A DNA stretch of 64,000 bases from Stieleria marina (lineage in GTDB: Bacteria > Planctomycetota > Planctomycetia > Pirellulales > Pirellulaceae). Shown in pieces: positions 26,435 to 35,737 of this stretch. Positions within the stretch are counted from its first letter, which is position 1, and every line of letters begins with the position of its first letter. Both the position numbers and the translations under genes were made by a program. A model generated the notes under the pieces. The model worked only from the letters and a program-made list of their open reading frames with translations. It was not told the DNA's origin and did no database searches. The stretch spans positions 4,092,001 to 4,156,000 of the forward strand of contig CP036526.1 in assembly GCA_007741555.1 (NCBI GenBank), read 5' to 3'.

Positions 26435-27262
26435 ATGATTGAAATCGGCAAGACCTATGACTTAGAGGTCATCAAAGAGACTGAGTTCGGCGTCTTTTTA
26501 GATGCAGAGGATCAGGGCGAGATCTTGCTCCCCGGCAAGTACATGCCGGACGACTTAGCGGTCGGTGACGTCATCGAAGTCTTCCTCTATTACGACTCAG
26601 AAGATCGACCGATTGCGACCACGCAAGTTCCCAAGGCAGAGCTGGGCGAATTCGCTTACTTGCAAGTCAAAGACAACACCCCCGTCGGTGCGTTCTTAGA
26701 CTGGGGATTGGACAAAGATGTCTTGGTCCCATTTGCAGAGCAGCATCGGCCGATGGTCGAAGGAAGTTCTTACATCGTTTATCTCTACCTTGATAAACAG
26801 GGCCGAATCACAGCGACGTCCAAAATCGACAAGATCGTTTGTGAAGACAACGAGCACAATTTTCGTGCGGAGGATAAAGTCGAACTGATCATCGCGAGCA
26901 GCACCGACCTTGGTTTCAAAGCGATTGTGGATCAAAGCCACTGGGGTTTGCTTTACAAAGACGAAGTGGACCAGCGGCTCAGTTTCGGACAAACCATCCA
27001 CGGCTACATCAAACAAGTACGAGCCGACGGAAAGATTGACCTGAGCCTCAAGAGCGGTCGACAAATCCGCGACGCCTACAGTCATTTGATCCACGAATAC
27101 CTCAATGATCACGACGGCTTTGCCCCCGTTCATGACAAGTCGACACCGGAGGAGATTTCCGAACTGTTCGGGATGAGCAAAGGGCAATTCAAAAAGGCGA
27201 TCGGTGGTCTGTACAAACGCAAAGTCATCACGATCGAGCCAGATGGAATACGTCTGCTGTGA
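26435..27262 (+). CDS. cvfB: CvfB-like S1 RNA-binding protein
   Basis: RNA-binding protein of the CvfB/YitL family, 275 aa: three S1-like beta-barrels ('YDLEVIKETEFGVFLDAED', 'AYLQVKDNTPVGAFLDWG', then 'VELIIASSTDLGFKAIV' and 'YIKQVRADGKIDLSL') followed by a winged-helix ending ('ISELFGMSKGQFKKAIGGLY'). In Staphylococcus CvfB influences virulence and RNA stability; in other phyla the target is unknown. The family length and domain order are intact. Confidence 0.9.
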   Translation: MIEIGKTYDLEVIKETEFGVFLDAEDQGEILLPGKYMPDDLAVGDVIEVFLYYDSEDRPIATTQVPKAELGEFAYLQVKDNTPVGAFLDWGLDKDVLVPFAEQHRPMVEGSSYIVYLYLDKQGRITATSKIDKIVCEDNEHNFRAEDKVELIIASSTDLGFKAIVDQSHWGLLYKDEVDQRLSFGQTIHGYIKQVRADGKIDLSLKSGRQIRDAYSHLIHEYLNDHDGFAPVHDKSTPEEISELFGMSKGQFKKAIGGLYKRKVITIEPDGIRLL

Positions 27263-27623
27263 CCTTTTCGCAGCTTCAGCGCGATGTTCGAAGCAAAAGG
27301 GCAAAGCAGGACACTTCGTCAACACAAAAGCTGAAACAAGCGCAGAATGCAGGTTGGGCGGCGACACCCCCACCTTGCGGCTTCAAACACATTGGCATCC
27401 ACTGCCAGCAGTGTTCTCGCTGATTAGCCGACGCATGCTGGCCAGGGGGACTCAATGTTGGCAAAGCCGACTATACTGCCTCCCGTCCTCCGACTGACCA
27501 CACGTCGGGCGGATTCTTTTCCATCCTGCCCGAGTGCAACCCCGAGCCGACTGTCATCTTTTGTTGACGACTTGCTCCTGACGCGATGCACTGGCAACTC
27601 CTTAGTCACAATCGATCTTCTAG
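27263..27623. other. Intergenic region before hflK, nothing assigned
   Basis: 361 bases with no supported gene. A TATACT box occurs near 27470 without a good -35 partner. The promoter of hflKC is presumably here but not identified. Confidence 0.4.
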
Positions 27624-28625
27624 ATGAGTTTTGACCGCGGCGACCGACGAGACATTGATTGGCGCAATATCGAATGGGGCAGGATCGAAGAAATTCGTCC
27701 GTACCTTTGGGCATTGCCTGTCATTCTGTTGGGCGCACTTGCCTACACGTCCATCTACACCGTCCAGGCGGAATCACAGGGAGTGGTGCTGCGATTTGGC
27801 AAGTATGTCAAAACCGTTGATCCCGGCCTGCGATTCAAGTTTCCTTTTGGTATCGATCGCGTGTCCGTTCTCCCCGTGAAGCGGCAACTGAAACAAGAGT
27901 TTGGTTTTGGCACCGCTGGCGGCACCGACGCGACGCAGTTCTCTACCGAACAAAACGAAGAACGCAGCATGGTCACAGGCGACCTCAATGCGGCTACAGT
28001 CGAATGGATCATTCAGTATCGAATCCGCGAACCGCAACTGTTCTTGTTTGAAGTCCGGAACCCAGGCGAAACACTTCGCGACATCTCCGAATCGGTCATG
28101 CGTACCGTCGTCGGTGATCGAACGGTCGACGAAGTGATCACGGTGGGACGTCAGGAGATTGAAGCCGACGCTTTGCTGCAGTTGCAAGAAGTCGTCAATA
28201 AGTACCGGCTTGGTTTAAGCATCGATCAAGTGCAACTGAAAAACGTCAATCCTCCATTGCCGGTTCAACCATCGTTCAATGAAGTCAATCAGGCTCAGCA
28301 AGAACGCGAAAAAATGATCAACGTCGCCAATGGCGAATACAACAAAGTCGTGCCTCGTGCCAGCGGCGAAGCCGAACAGAAGATCCAAGCTGCAGAGGGG
28401 TACGCGCTTAAACGCGTCAACGAAGCCGACGGCGATGTGTCGCGTTTTAATGCGGTTTTGACCGAATACTTAAAAGCCCCCGAGGTGACCAAGCGACGGA
28501 TCTACATCGAAACGATGCGAAAAGTCGTTCCCAATATGGGCAGGAAAATCATCATCGACGAACAGGCCAGTCAAATTTTGCCGCTGCTACAACTGTCAAC
28601 CGACACCCAAGGAGGCAAACGATGA
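27624..28625 (+). CDS. hflK: HflK, membrane SPFH protein (FtsH modulator)
   Basis: SPFH/prohibitin-fold membrane protein, 333 aa. One N-terminal membrane helix ('LWALPVILLGALAYTSIYTV', about residues 30-50) and the SPFH core ('VVLRFGKYVKTVDPGLRFKFPFGID', split from about 55; 'VMRTVVGDRTVDEVITVGRQ'; 'LSIDQVQLKNVNPPLPVQPSFNEVN'). It forms with HflC a cage around FtsH and restrains its proteolysis of membrane proteins. It overlaps hflC by four bases (ATGA), implying coupled translation. Confidence 0.93.
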   Translation: MSFDRGDRRDIDWRNIEWGRIEEIRPYLWALPVILLGALAYTSIYTVQAESQGVVLRFGKYVKTVDPGLRFKFPFGIDRVSVLPVKRQLKQEFGFGTAGGTDATQFSTEQNEERSMVTGDLNAATVEWIIQYRIREPQLFLFEVRNPGETLRDISESVMRTVVGDRTVDEVITVGRQEIEADALLQLQEVVNKYRLGLSIDQVQLKNVNPPLPVQPSFNEVNQAQQEREKMINVANGEYNKVVPRASGEAEQKIQAAEGYALKRVNEADGDVSRFNAVLTEYLKAPEVTKRRIYIETMRKVVPNMGRKIIIDEQASQILPLLQLSTDTQGGKR

Positions 28626-29602
28626 AACGCTTCTCAATCCCCCTGCTCATTTTTGCGTTGGCATCGATTGCATTCCTTGCTTTCAGTTGCGTCTACACGG
28701 TATCGGAAACCGAACAAGTCATCATCACCCAGTTTGGCAAACCGGTTGATGAGCCGATCAGCGACGCCGGCCTGCATCTGAAGATCCCGTTCATCCAGGA
28801 AGTGACTCGCATCGAAAAACGCATTCTGGAATGGGATGGTCGGCCCAACGAGATGCCGACCAAAGACAAAACGTACATCTTGGTCGATACGTTTGGCCGC
28901 TGGCGTATCAGCAACGCAAAACAGTTCTTTCTACGACTACGTGACGAGCGAAGTGCCCAGTCCCGACTCGACGACATCCTGGGCAGTGAAACTCGAAACG
29001 CAATCGCCAAGCACGAACTGATCGAAATCATTCGAACGACCAAGGATCGCCAGCCCGATCGCGACGCGACGTTGGCCGGCGCACCGGGAAACCTAGGCAT
29101 GCTTTACCCAATCGAAACGGGCCGTGCCAAAATCGAACACGAAATCTTCACCAAGGCGGCTGGCAAGCTGACTGATTTTGGAATCGAACTGCTAGACGTT
29201 CGGTTCAAGCGAATTAACTATAACGAAAGTGTGCGGATGCGAATTTTCGAGCGCATGATCAGCGAACGCCAGCAAATTGCTGAGCGTTTCCGCAGTGAGG
29301 GCGCTGGTGAAGCGGCCAAGATCATGGGCAAGAGCGAGCGTGATCTGTTGAGGATCGAATCCGAAGCGTACAAGAGCGTGCAAGAAATCCACGGCGTCGC
29401 GGATGCCCGGGCGACAGAGATCTACGCCAAGGCGTACAACCAAAGCGATGAATCCGTTGCGTTCTATGAGTTCATCATGACGATGGAGTCGTACCAAGAG
29501 ATGCTGGACCAAGAGAGCACCCTGATTATGACGACGGGAAGCGACATTTTCGGATTCCTGAAGCACATCGATTTGAAGAAAACCGATGCGGCAGGAAATT
29601 AG
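28622..29602 (+). CDS. hflC: HflC, membrane SPFH protein (FtsH modulator)
   Basis: Partner of HflK, 326 aa. It has an N-terminal hydrophobic helix ('LLIFALASIAFLAFSCVYTV') and the SPFH core ('EQVIITQFGKPVDEPISDAG', 'VDTFGRWRISNAKQFFLRLR', 'IELLDVRFKRINYNESVRMR', 'MISERQQIAERFRSEGAGEA'). An acidic helical end follows ('YAKAYNQSDESVAFYEF'). The length is near that of E. coli HflC. It begins inside the hflK stop codon and is followed after 21 bases by a 98-aa gene. Confidence 0.94.
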   Translation: MKRFSIPLLIFALASIAFLAFSCVYTVSETEQVIITQFGKPVDEPISDAGLHLKIPFIQEVTRIEKRILEWDGRPNEMPTKDKTYILVDTFGRWRISNAKQFFLRLRDERSAQSRLDDILGSETRNAIAKHELIEIIRTTKDRQPDRDATLAGAPGNLGMLYPIETGRAKIEHEIFTKAAGKLTDFGIELLDVRFKRINYNESVRMRIFERMISERQQIAERFRSEGAGEAAKIMGKSERDLLRIESEAYKSVQEIHGVADARATEIYAKAYNQSDESVAFYEFIMTMESYQEMLDQESTLIMTTGSDIFGFLKHIDLKKTDAAGN

Positions 29603-29623
29603 CAAGGCAGCGATTGGGAACCA

Positions 29624-29920
29624 ATGATCCAACCCACTCAAATCGTTCCCGGCATTTGTGTCGACGAGTCTGGGCAAGCGACGGTGGATCCGTCGATGCA
29701 TGACGTTCTGTTCGATCTTGCTCTAAACTTAGAAGAGCCAACCGATTTGGCCGTCGACATGCAGCATGTAGTTGCGGCATTGGTGCTTGCACGTCGCGAT
29801 GAACAGGTCGACGAATCGGCCCGCATCAAAGCCAACGATCAACAGCTCATCAAATTGCTGGTGCCTCACATCAAATCCGTGTTCTCTCTTTACAACGGAC
29901 AACTGGGCGCCGACGAATAG
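29624..29920 (+). CDS. Small conserved-looking acidic protein after hflC
   Basis: An unrecognised soluble 98-aa acidic protein (for example 'ALNLEEPTDLAVDMQHVVAALVLARRDEQ', given here as separate pieces: ALNLEEPTDLAVD then MQHVVAALVLARRDEQ). It has no signal peptide or membrane helix and is predicted mostly helical. The 21-base gap after hflC suggests cotranscription and a possible link to the HflKC complex. Coding composition and compact spacing support a real gene, but no family was recognised. Confidence 0.65.
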   Translation: MIQPTQIVPGICVDESGQATVDPSMHDVLFDLALNLEEPTDLAVDMQHVVAALVLARRDEQVDESARIKANDQQLIKLLVPHIKSVFSLYNGQLGADE

Positions 29921-30038
29921 GCGTCAACGAATAAGCGATTGGCCAAGCACTCCCTTGTGTCATCGCCTTTCACAGCATCCAGTATCGGAGCAGCGTGAGC
30001 TGTCCGATCTGGACCAGGACGACTAACCTGCCAAGGCA

Positions 30039-31493
30039 CTACCGTACCGCGTAGCAGGCTTCTGCTTCTTCACGCTGGTAGCCAAAGAAGCAGTTGGCTT
30101 TGATGACTTCCGCGACCTTTGGCGGCACCATCGTTTCCCAGGTGCTGTCACCGTCTTTGATCTTTTGCAACACGTCGCGCGAGAAGATCTGCAAGCACTC
30201 GGGATCGAAATTGTCCAACGAATTAATAACGCCGCGGCCTTGCAGATACCCATACAGCTGACGCAGGTCAGGAGAAATTTTCAGGTCGTCGCTGGTCATC
30301 AGTTCGCCTGTGTCACGATCTTCGCACGGATAGCAGTAGATCTTCAGTTCGTTCTTAAACAGTTTGCCAAACGACTCCAGCACTCCGCCTTCGAGTTCGG
30401 TGTAGTACTTTTCGTCAAACACCTGACACAGGCTGTGGGCCCCCATGGTCAAGGCGATGTGTTCGCGAGTGTAGCGGGACAGGTAAGCAGCCAAGCGGTA
30501 GTATTCAAAGTAGTCGGAGATCAAAACCGTCATACCGCACGCCGCCATGACATCGGCACGCGCCAGGAAATCTCGCAGGTCAATTGTTCCGTCGGCTTTC
30601 AAGTTGCTCATGGTCAATTCCATGATCTGAGCAACTTCCTTGCCTTCGTTTTCGGGAAGCTGCGAAAATTTCTCGTTCGCACAATGCAGCATGTCCATGT
30701 TGACATTGCAGACCGGGCGAAAACTGCCACGTTCGATCAAGATGGGTTTCTTGTAGAAAAACTCCGATGGCTGAAGCACTTCGCCATCACTGGAGAACAT
30801 CGCCGCACCGCTCAGTCCCAATTCCACCAAGCGTAGGCTCATCAATCGGTTGTCGACGTTGCGAAACGCGATTCCCGAAAATTCGATCATGTCGATTTCG
30901 ATCCGGGAGGTTGACAGTCCATCCAACAACGAAGCGACCAATTGATCGGGTTCGTGATTGAGTGCAAACGCACCGTGCACCAAATTGACGCCGACGATCC
31001 CCAGAGCTTCCTGTTGTAAGGCCGCATCATTATCGAGCATGCGGACGTGGATAATGATCTGGCTGTCTTCGTCTCGCGGATGGGCTTGGAATTTGATCCC
31101 CATCCAACCGTGACACTCATTGGTGCCGCGGAAATTCCGAGCGGACACAGTGTCTGCAAAAGCGAAGAACGACGTCGTTTGGCCTCGTACATCGCTCAGT
31201 CGATCGAGGTTCAGCGAATGCTCTTGGTCCAGCATCGCTTGCAAACGTTCGCGGCAAACATATCGTTTTGCCCGACCGTAAATGGCATCGCTGACTTGCA
31301 TGTCGTACGCCGACATGCTTTTGGCGATCGTGCCTGCTCCGCCGCCCACACGGAAGAACCAACGCACAACTTCTTGTCCCGCACCGATTTCAGCAAACGT
31401 GCCGTAGCAGCGAGGATCCAAATTAACTGCGAGTGCTTTCTGGCGAGTGTCCAGCGATCGCGTTTCGTTCTGATTGAGTGCTGTGCGATACAT
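30039..31493 (-). CDS. Conserved 484-aa protein of unknown function
   Basis: A soluble 484-aa protein with a strongly conserved-looking N-terminus ('YGTFAEIGAGQEVVRWFFRV', 'GGGAGTIAKSMSAYDMQVSD') and a long mixed alpha/beta body ('GIVGVNLVHGAFALNHEPD', 'DRLMSLRLVELGLSGAAMF', 'MELTMSNLKADGTIDLRDFL'). I recall homologs across Bacteroidetes, Bdellovibrio and others carrying inconsistent labels such as TonB-dependent receptor or nicotinate-nucleotide adenylyltransferase. There is no beta-barrel, signal peptide or nucleotidyltransferase HxGH motif here, so both labels look wrong. It stands alone, divided from nhaA by about 240 bases. Confidence 0.85.
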   Translation of the reverse strand: MYRTALNQNETRSLDTRQKALAVNLDPRCYGTFAEIGAGQEVVRWFFRVGGGAGTIAKSMSAYDMQVSDAIYGRAKRYVCRERLQAMLDQEHSLNLDRLSDVRGQTTSFFAFADTVSARNFRGTNECHGWMGIKFQAHPRDEDSQIIIHVRMLDNDAALQQEALGIVGVNLVHGAFALNHEPDQLVASLLDGLSTSRIEIDMIEFSGIAFRNVDNRLMSLRLVELGLSGAAMFSSDGEVLQPSEFFYKKPILIERGSFRPVCNVNMDMLHCANEKFSQLPENEGKEVAQIMELTMSNLKADGTIDLRDFLARADVMAACGMTVLISDYFEYYRLAAYLSRYTREHIALTMGAHSLCQVFDEKYYTELEGGVLESFGKLFKNELKIYCYPCEDRDTGELMTSDDLKISPDLRQLYGYLQGRGVINSLDNFDPECLQIFSRDVLQKIKDGDSTWETMVPPKVAEVIKANCFFGYQREEAEACYAVR

Positions 31494-31737
31494 GGTGAGT
31501 TTGCCCCGATGGAAGTTTGTTTAGATGAAGTGTATTGGTCAATAAAACTTTTCTGTCGCGTGACCTCTCCCATCGGGAAAGTGCGTCGGATGCGACGAAT
31601 GCTATGAGGCGATACGCCTGAGCCTTGTATTGTCTCGGTCCGCGTCCGCCCTCCTGAAACCAGCAGGGCAAACTTGGGATTTTAATCACGGGCGTTCGCA
31701 TGGAATGTCTGTGATCGTTTGCTCAGTCGAGCGTCAA

Positions 31738-33018
31738 TCAAACAGCAGCTTGGCTTTTCGACGGACGAGGCGCGGCCAAGCGTTTTTCGCCGAAGACGAC
31801 GGGCCGAATTCCTAGCAACATGGCTGACCCGAACGCGGCGATGGGAGCCAAGAAGCTCAGCAACGCGCCCATTTTGATCGAATCCTGGATGCCACCGGGA
31901 ACCGGGAATGCGGCCGTGGAAACAAACAGTGCCACCGTGAATCCGAAGCTTGCGATACAGCCCAGGACGATGACGTGTTTCATCGTCATTCCGCTTGGCA
32001 ATTCCAACTTCAGGAAACGCACAGCAGCGTAGGTAAATAGTCCGATGCCAAGAGGTTTGCCCAGGAACAATCCGGCTGTCACCAGCCACGTGCCGGCGGC
32101 AAAACTGGAGAACACCACGCCTGCATTGGCGAGAGCAAACAAGCCCAGGATCAGTTCGACGGGGTTTTTCCACCAATGTTCAAACTGGTTCAGAGTATCG
32201 GTTTGCTTGCTGTCGTCAGCAAACAGTCCTTTGTCGGTTGCAGCGTGCGGTAGCGTGGGAATGATCGGAACCAGCCCCAGAGCCGCATGAATGCCCGACA
32301 TGTAAAACGAGATCCAGCTGAGCACACCTGGGATGATCAGATACCACCAGAAACTACGGACTTTGAAACGTCGCATCGTCAATCCGATGCCAATAGCGGC
32401 AACGGTAAGCAGCAACCACGAAAAGCTGGTCGCGGCAGTCGGATAAAACACAGCCAAAATTGCTAACCCAATTGCATCGTCGGCGATCGCCAGCAACAGC
32501 AAGAACGAAATCGCGGGGTGACCGGGACCAAAGATCAGCTTTGCAATCAGGTAGCTAAAGGCGATGTCGGTCGCACAAGGGACGGCCCATCCGTTTCCGA
32601 GATCGTCAAAACGCCCCAGTAACAGTGCACCGCCAAGGTAAACAACAGCGGGCCCAATGACTCCACCTGCAGTACCGATCAGCGGAGTGGCTGCTTTGCG
32701 AATGTCCGAAAGTGCTCCTCCAGGCAGGACGGCTTCCCAGACTTCTTTTGCGGCAATGGCAAAGAACAATGCCATCAGAATATCGTTGACCAAGAAGTGA
32801 AACGTTGGCCCGTGACTTCCATGCCCATCGGCATGAACGGCACCGAAGAGCGCACGCAAGTCGAAGTGCATGAAGTGGTTGTACGTATCATGCCCCCACG
32901 CTGCGTCCAGGTTGGCCCACAACAGTGCGACCACCGAACCGGCGACAAGGAAGATGGAGTTTTCGTAGAGAAAATTGCGAATTCGGTCTTTGGTCGTCGT
33001 CGCTATTGGATCGTGCAT
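31738..33018 (-). CDS. nhaA: Na+/H+ antiporter NhaA
   Basis: Integral membrane sodium/proton antiporter, 426 aa, about twelve hydrophobic segments. The ion-binding motifs of NhaA are visible: 'CATDIAFSYLIAKL' (the discontinuous helix IV region) and 'LAIADDAIGLAILAVFY' with the catalytic Asp pair. Later blocks 'LGKPLGIGLFTYAAVRFLKL' and 'LGCIASFGFTVALFVSTAAF' also fit. ATG at 33018 agrees with the family start; the frame runs open a further 107 codons to 33339 but overlaps the neighbouring channel gene and looks non-coding. It contributes to pH and salt homeostasis in what is probably a marine organism. Confidence 0.94.
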   Translation of the reverse strand: MHDPIATTTKDRIRNFLYENSIFLVAGSVVALLWANLDAAWGHDTYNHFMHFDLRALFGAVHADGHGSHGPTFHFLVNDILMALFFAIAAKEVWEAVLPGGALSDIRKAATPLIGTAGGVIGPAVVYLGGALLLGRFDDLGNGWAVPCATDIAFSYLIAKLIFGPGHPAISFLLLLAIADDAIGLAILAVFYPTAATSFSWLLLTVAAIGIGLTMRRFKVRSFWWYLIIPGVLSWISFYMSGIHAALGLVPIIPTLPHAATDKGLFADDSKQTDTLNQFEHWWKNPVELILGLFALANAGVVFSSFAAGTWLVTAGLFLGKPLGIGLFTYAAVRFLKLELPSGMTMKHVIVLGCIASFGFTVALFVSTAAFPVPGGIQDSIKMGALLSFLAPIAAFGSAMLLGIRPVVFGEKRLAAPRPSKSQAAV

Positions 33019-33281
33019 ATCGTCGTGCCCCGAAGAGTTTCCATTATTTTGCAAGGATGATCGATCCGCGATCGAACAATCGCATCGGCGGATCTTTGAA
33101 CAGTAGGTCGGACAATCCTTTGTCGCTGCGATGTTGTGGGGTTTGTCCGCGATCCCTCGCGAAGGTCTGATTGATTGCTGCGAATTGTCGTTTGATGGGC
33201 AAAAGCGTGTTTCCGACGCGTGACGTTCGTCAAAAGTCGAAAACTTAGATCTACGTCTTGGTACTCGGATGCGGTCTGGCG

Positions 33282-34013
33282 CTAAGATTCGGATCGAATG
33301 AGTTGAGCAACGTGTTCGCCACCGATGATCAGAGGACAAACGACATCGTCGGCGCCCACTTTGAACATCCTGCTAGCCAATTCGTTGCTGTGCGCAAAAC
33401 TGATCACTTGCAGATCGGTCCCTAGTCCTTTACCGCTGATCGTGATCAATAGGTTGTCGTAATCCGATTCGGTCGCCGCCACCAAGTATTTTGCCGCCAG
33501 CGCGTTAGAGTCCACCAACGCCATTTCCGATTTGGGATCGTCATCGATCACGGGCATTTCCGGTGCAATGCGACGGATCGATTCAATTTCGTCTTTGCTG
33601 TCCGCGATCGCGACGACCGGAGTTCCTTCGGCGATCAAGCGTCCGATGACCGTCATGGCTGTGACGCCACCGCCACACACGATGACGTGGTCTTTCATTT
33701 GGCTAATCATCTTCTTTTCCTTTTGCATCAAAAAGCGGCCACTCAGTTCGCCGCTCACCAAAATGGTTGTGATTCCGGCAGTCCAACATGCCATCAGCAC
33801 GATCGAAACCGTGATCAGCATCGAAGTAAATATCCGACCCTGTGGCGTCAACTCTTGCACTTCGCCGAACCCCACGGTCGACAACGTGATCAATGTCATG
33901 TAAATCGAATCGGCGAACGGCCAGCCTTCGATCAAGACGTACCCACACGTTCCGCCGATGATCAGGATCGCGACCATCGATGTAAGCGTTCGTTGAAAAC
34001 TGTTTCCAAACAC
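33282..34013 (-). CDS. Two-TM potassium channel with RCK (TrkA-N) domain
   Basis: MthK-like channel, 243 aa. Helix 1 'LTSMVAILIIGGTCGYVLI', pore loop with filter 'TLSTVGFGE' (canonical TVGYGD; here Phe and Glu), helix 2 'MLITVSIVLMACWTAGI', then a Rossmann RCK-N domain ('DHVIVCGGGVTAMTVIGRLI', 'VVAIADSKDEIESIRR', 'KYLVAATESDYDNLL'). The RCK C-lobe (TrkA-C) is absent and the protein ends soon after 'GGEHVAQLIRSES'. It lies between the HDOD gene (36 bases upstream) and nhaA on the same strand, which suggests a shared ion-homeostasis role. Confidence 0.88.
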   Translation of the reverse strand: MFGNSFQRTLTSMVAILIIGGTCGYVLIEGWPFADSIYMTLITLSTVGFGEVQELTPQGRIFTSMLITVSIVLMACWTAGITTILVSGELSGRFLMQKEKKMISQMKDHVIVCGGGVTAMTVIGRLIAEGTPVVAIADSKDEIESIRRIAPEMPVIDDDPKSEMALVDSNALAAKYLVAATESDYDNLLITISGKGLGTDLQVISFAHSNELASRMFKVGADDVVCPLIIGGEHVAQLIRSES

Positions 34014-34049
34014 CGTTGTCCCCTTTGCTTTTTGGCTATCAGCCGAGTG

Positions 34050-34889
34050 TTAGGCCGTACAAATTTCACGGATCGCGGCGTACTGTTCTGTTGATCGGGC
34101 GCGAAGTTCGTCGTCGTCCAGCGCAGTGATGTAGTCATCCAACGCAACGACGGGTTCAAACGAATCGACGGGGTCAAATCCGATGCCCCAACAACGTGCC
34201 GCGTAGTTGGCGGCAATCAGCGACATCGACGTTTGATCTGTTACGGCGTCGATGTTGGCATGGTGATTGTTGATGGCAAGCACGATCGAAGGAGGCAGTC
34301 CCCATTTTTGTCCGCATGTCTTGCCAAGTGCCGGGTGGGTAGTGCCGAATCGATTGCTTTCATGCTGGGTTGTATCGCCCTGAGCGTCTTCGGTGATCAG
34401 GTCGGCGTAGTCAGTGCCAGCTGCGTTCAGCAAAACCAGCTTGCCGATGTCATGCATTACGCCAGTCAGAAACGATTCGTCCGGATTGGGAGCCTTGCTT
34501 TTCCAAGCGATCTGGCGTGCAAGCGTGCCGATGGCCAACGACTGATAGTAGGTCTGTTGGCGTATCGCCTGGCATTCGCAGTCGCCTTGATCAAACATGG
34601 CGCCCGCCGCAGCGGTGAGTGCCAAGTTGGAAACCGATTTGAAACCCAGAATGACAACCGCGTGTCCGATCGTCGTGATGCTCCGCGAAGCTCCATACAA
34701 TGGACTGTTGGCGATGTTCAGCACTCGCGAACTAATGGTAGGTTCGCATTCGACTAGTGCGATGATATCGCGAACGTGCGTTTCGTCGTTGTTCAGTGCG
34801 GCCACCAATTGAGCAGCCGTCGCGGGAAACGGCGGTAACGCGAACGTAAACTCCGTCGAAGGTAGCGGTGATTTGATCGTCTCTAACAT
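34050..34889 (-). CDS. HDOD-domain signalling protein
   Basis: HDOD protein, 279 aa: the domain starts at about residue 15 ('FALPPFPATAAQLVAALNND') and continues through 'VECEPTISSRVLNIANSPLY', 'GHAVVILGFKSVSNLALT' and 'FLTGVMHDIGKLVLLNAAG'. The histidine-aspartate pair in MHDIGK survives, but other metal ligands of HD-GYP enzymes do not, so it is probably a non-enzymatic signalling or scaffold protein. It follows the mot genes on the same strand (96-base gap), consistent with motility-linked signalling. Confidence 0.88.
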   Translation of the reverse strand: MLETIKSPLPSTEFTFALPPFPATAAQLVAALNNDETHVRDIIALVECEPTISSRVLNIANSPLYGASRSITTIGHAVVILGFKSVSNLALTAAAGAMFDQGDCECQAIRQQTYYQSLAIGTLARQIAWKSKAPNPDESFLTGVMHDIGKLVLLNAAGTDYADLITEDAQGDTTQHESNRFGTTHPALGKTCGQKWGLPPSIVLAINNHHANIDAVTDQTSMSLIAANYAARCWGIGFDPVDSFEPVVALDDYITALDDDELRARSTEQYAAIREICTA

Positions 34890-34985
34890 GGTTTGCCCCC
34901 TGCAATCACGTTCAAATGTTTTCGTTTGACATCGGTTGAGGCTGAACCGCGTGGTTCAATCCCGTGCTATCGATTGGCGTGTCGC

Positions 34986-35735
34986 TCAAGGCGACGTATC
35001 TATTTTGGACATGACGACCGATAAAGTGGGCCGCTTGGCATCCGAAAACAACCAAGGTTTGGTGCGGTGGTTGATGCGGCCGCGGTCTTCCGGCTTCACC
35101 CAGAACAGCTTTTCGACTTGCCCTCGAAGAGCCACTGATTTTGACAGACTTCGTTGCAAACCCGTTTGGCTGGGGACGCTGGCCCAGACAATGATTTCGA
35201 TCCGCATGTCAGGTTGCCGAAGCTTGCTGATCGATTCAGAAAGTAGCTCCATCGCATGACGGCTCATATCGCCGGTGTCAGGATCAAACGGTTCAAAAGA
35301 ATCAAAAACGACTTGCCCTGTCAGCGGACTGTTCGTTTTCAGACCGATCGTCTTTTCCATCTCTTCCAAGAACTTCTGAAAGTTCTCTTTATCACGATCC
35401 TTGACCCGATCCTTCTTGTCGGAATCGTCCGGGCCGACGTTGCCGGCTTGGTCCTGATTCTTTTCCAGGTTTTCGGCGAGCGCGTAAATCGGTTTTTGCG
35501 ATACCTGTTGAATCATGTCCGAAGAACGTTTGCCCGGCATGTGCCCAGGCATTCCGGAACTGGAGAACGCTTTGACAAACGACCCCGTGCCGGAGTACAT
35601 GTTGGCGCCGGTTTGTTCTTTGGCCAGCGAATTGAGCACGATAAAGAACGCCAGCAACGCAGTCATTGTGTCGCCAAACGACACAAGGTACGCCTTGCTG
35701 GGCATGCTCGGTTCGATTTTTTTTCGTTTGCCCAT
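34986..35735 (-). CDS. Second MotB-like stator protein
   Basis: MotB-type protein of 249 aa: a short basic N-terminus, one membrane helix containing the stator Asp ('YLVSFGDTMTALLAFFIVLN', D22), a long hydrophilic plug/linker (about 40-130, rich in Asp and Lys) and an OmpA-like peptidoglycan-binding end ('MRIEIIVWASVPSQTGLQR', 'SLSKSVALRGQVEKLF'). It lies two bases after the first MotB-like gene. It is clearly diverged from it in sequence. Both retain the proton-binding Asp, so both could form stators with the single MotA. Confidence 0.85.
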   Translation of the reverse strand: MGKRKKIEPSMPSKAYLVSFGDTMTALLAFFIVLNSLAKEQTGANMYSGTGSFVKAFSSSGMPGHMPGKRSSDMIQQVSQKPIYALAENLEKNQDQAGNVGPDDSDKKDRVKDRDKENFQKFLEEMEKTIGLKTNSPLTGQVVFDSFEPFDPDTGDMSRHAMELLSESISKLRQPDMRIEIIVWASVPSQTGLQRSLSKSVALRGQVEKLFWVKPEDRGRINHRTKPWLFSDAKRPTLSVVMSKIDTSP

Positions 35736-35737
35736 CT

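Noticed and set aside
27469-27475. TATACT box upstream of hflK
   Set aside because: No acceptable -35 element at 16-18 bases; not called as a promoter.
33019-33339. 107-codon N-terminal extension of nhaA
   Set aside because: It overlaps the potassium-channel gene, is Arg/Ser/Cys-rich and has no transmembrane or NhaA-like content; ATG at 33018 matches the family start.
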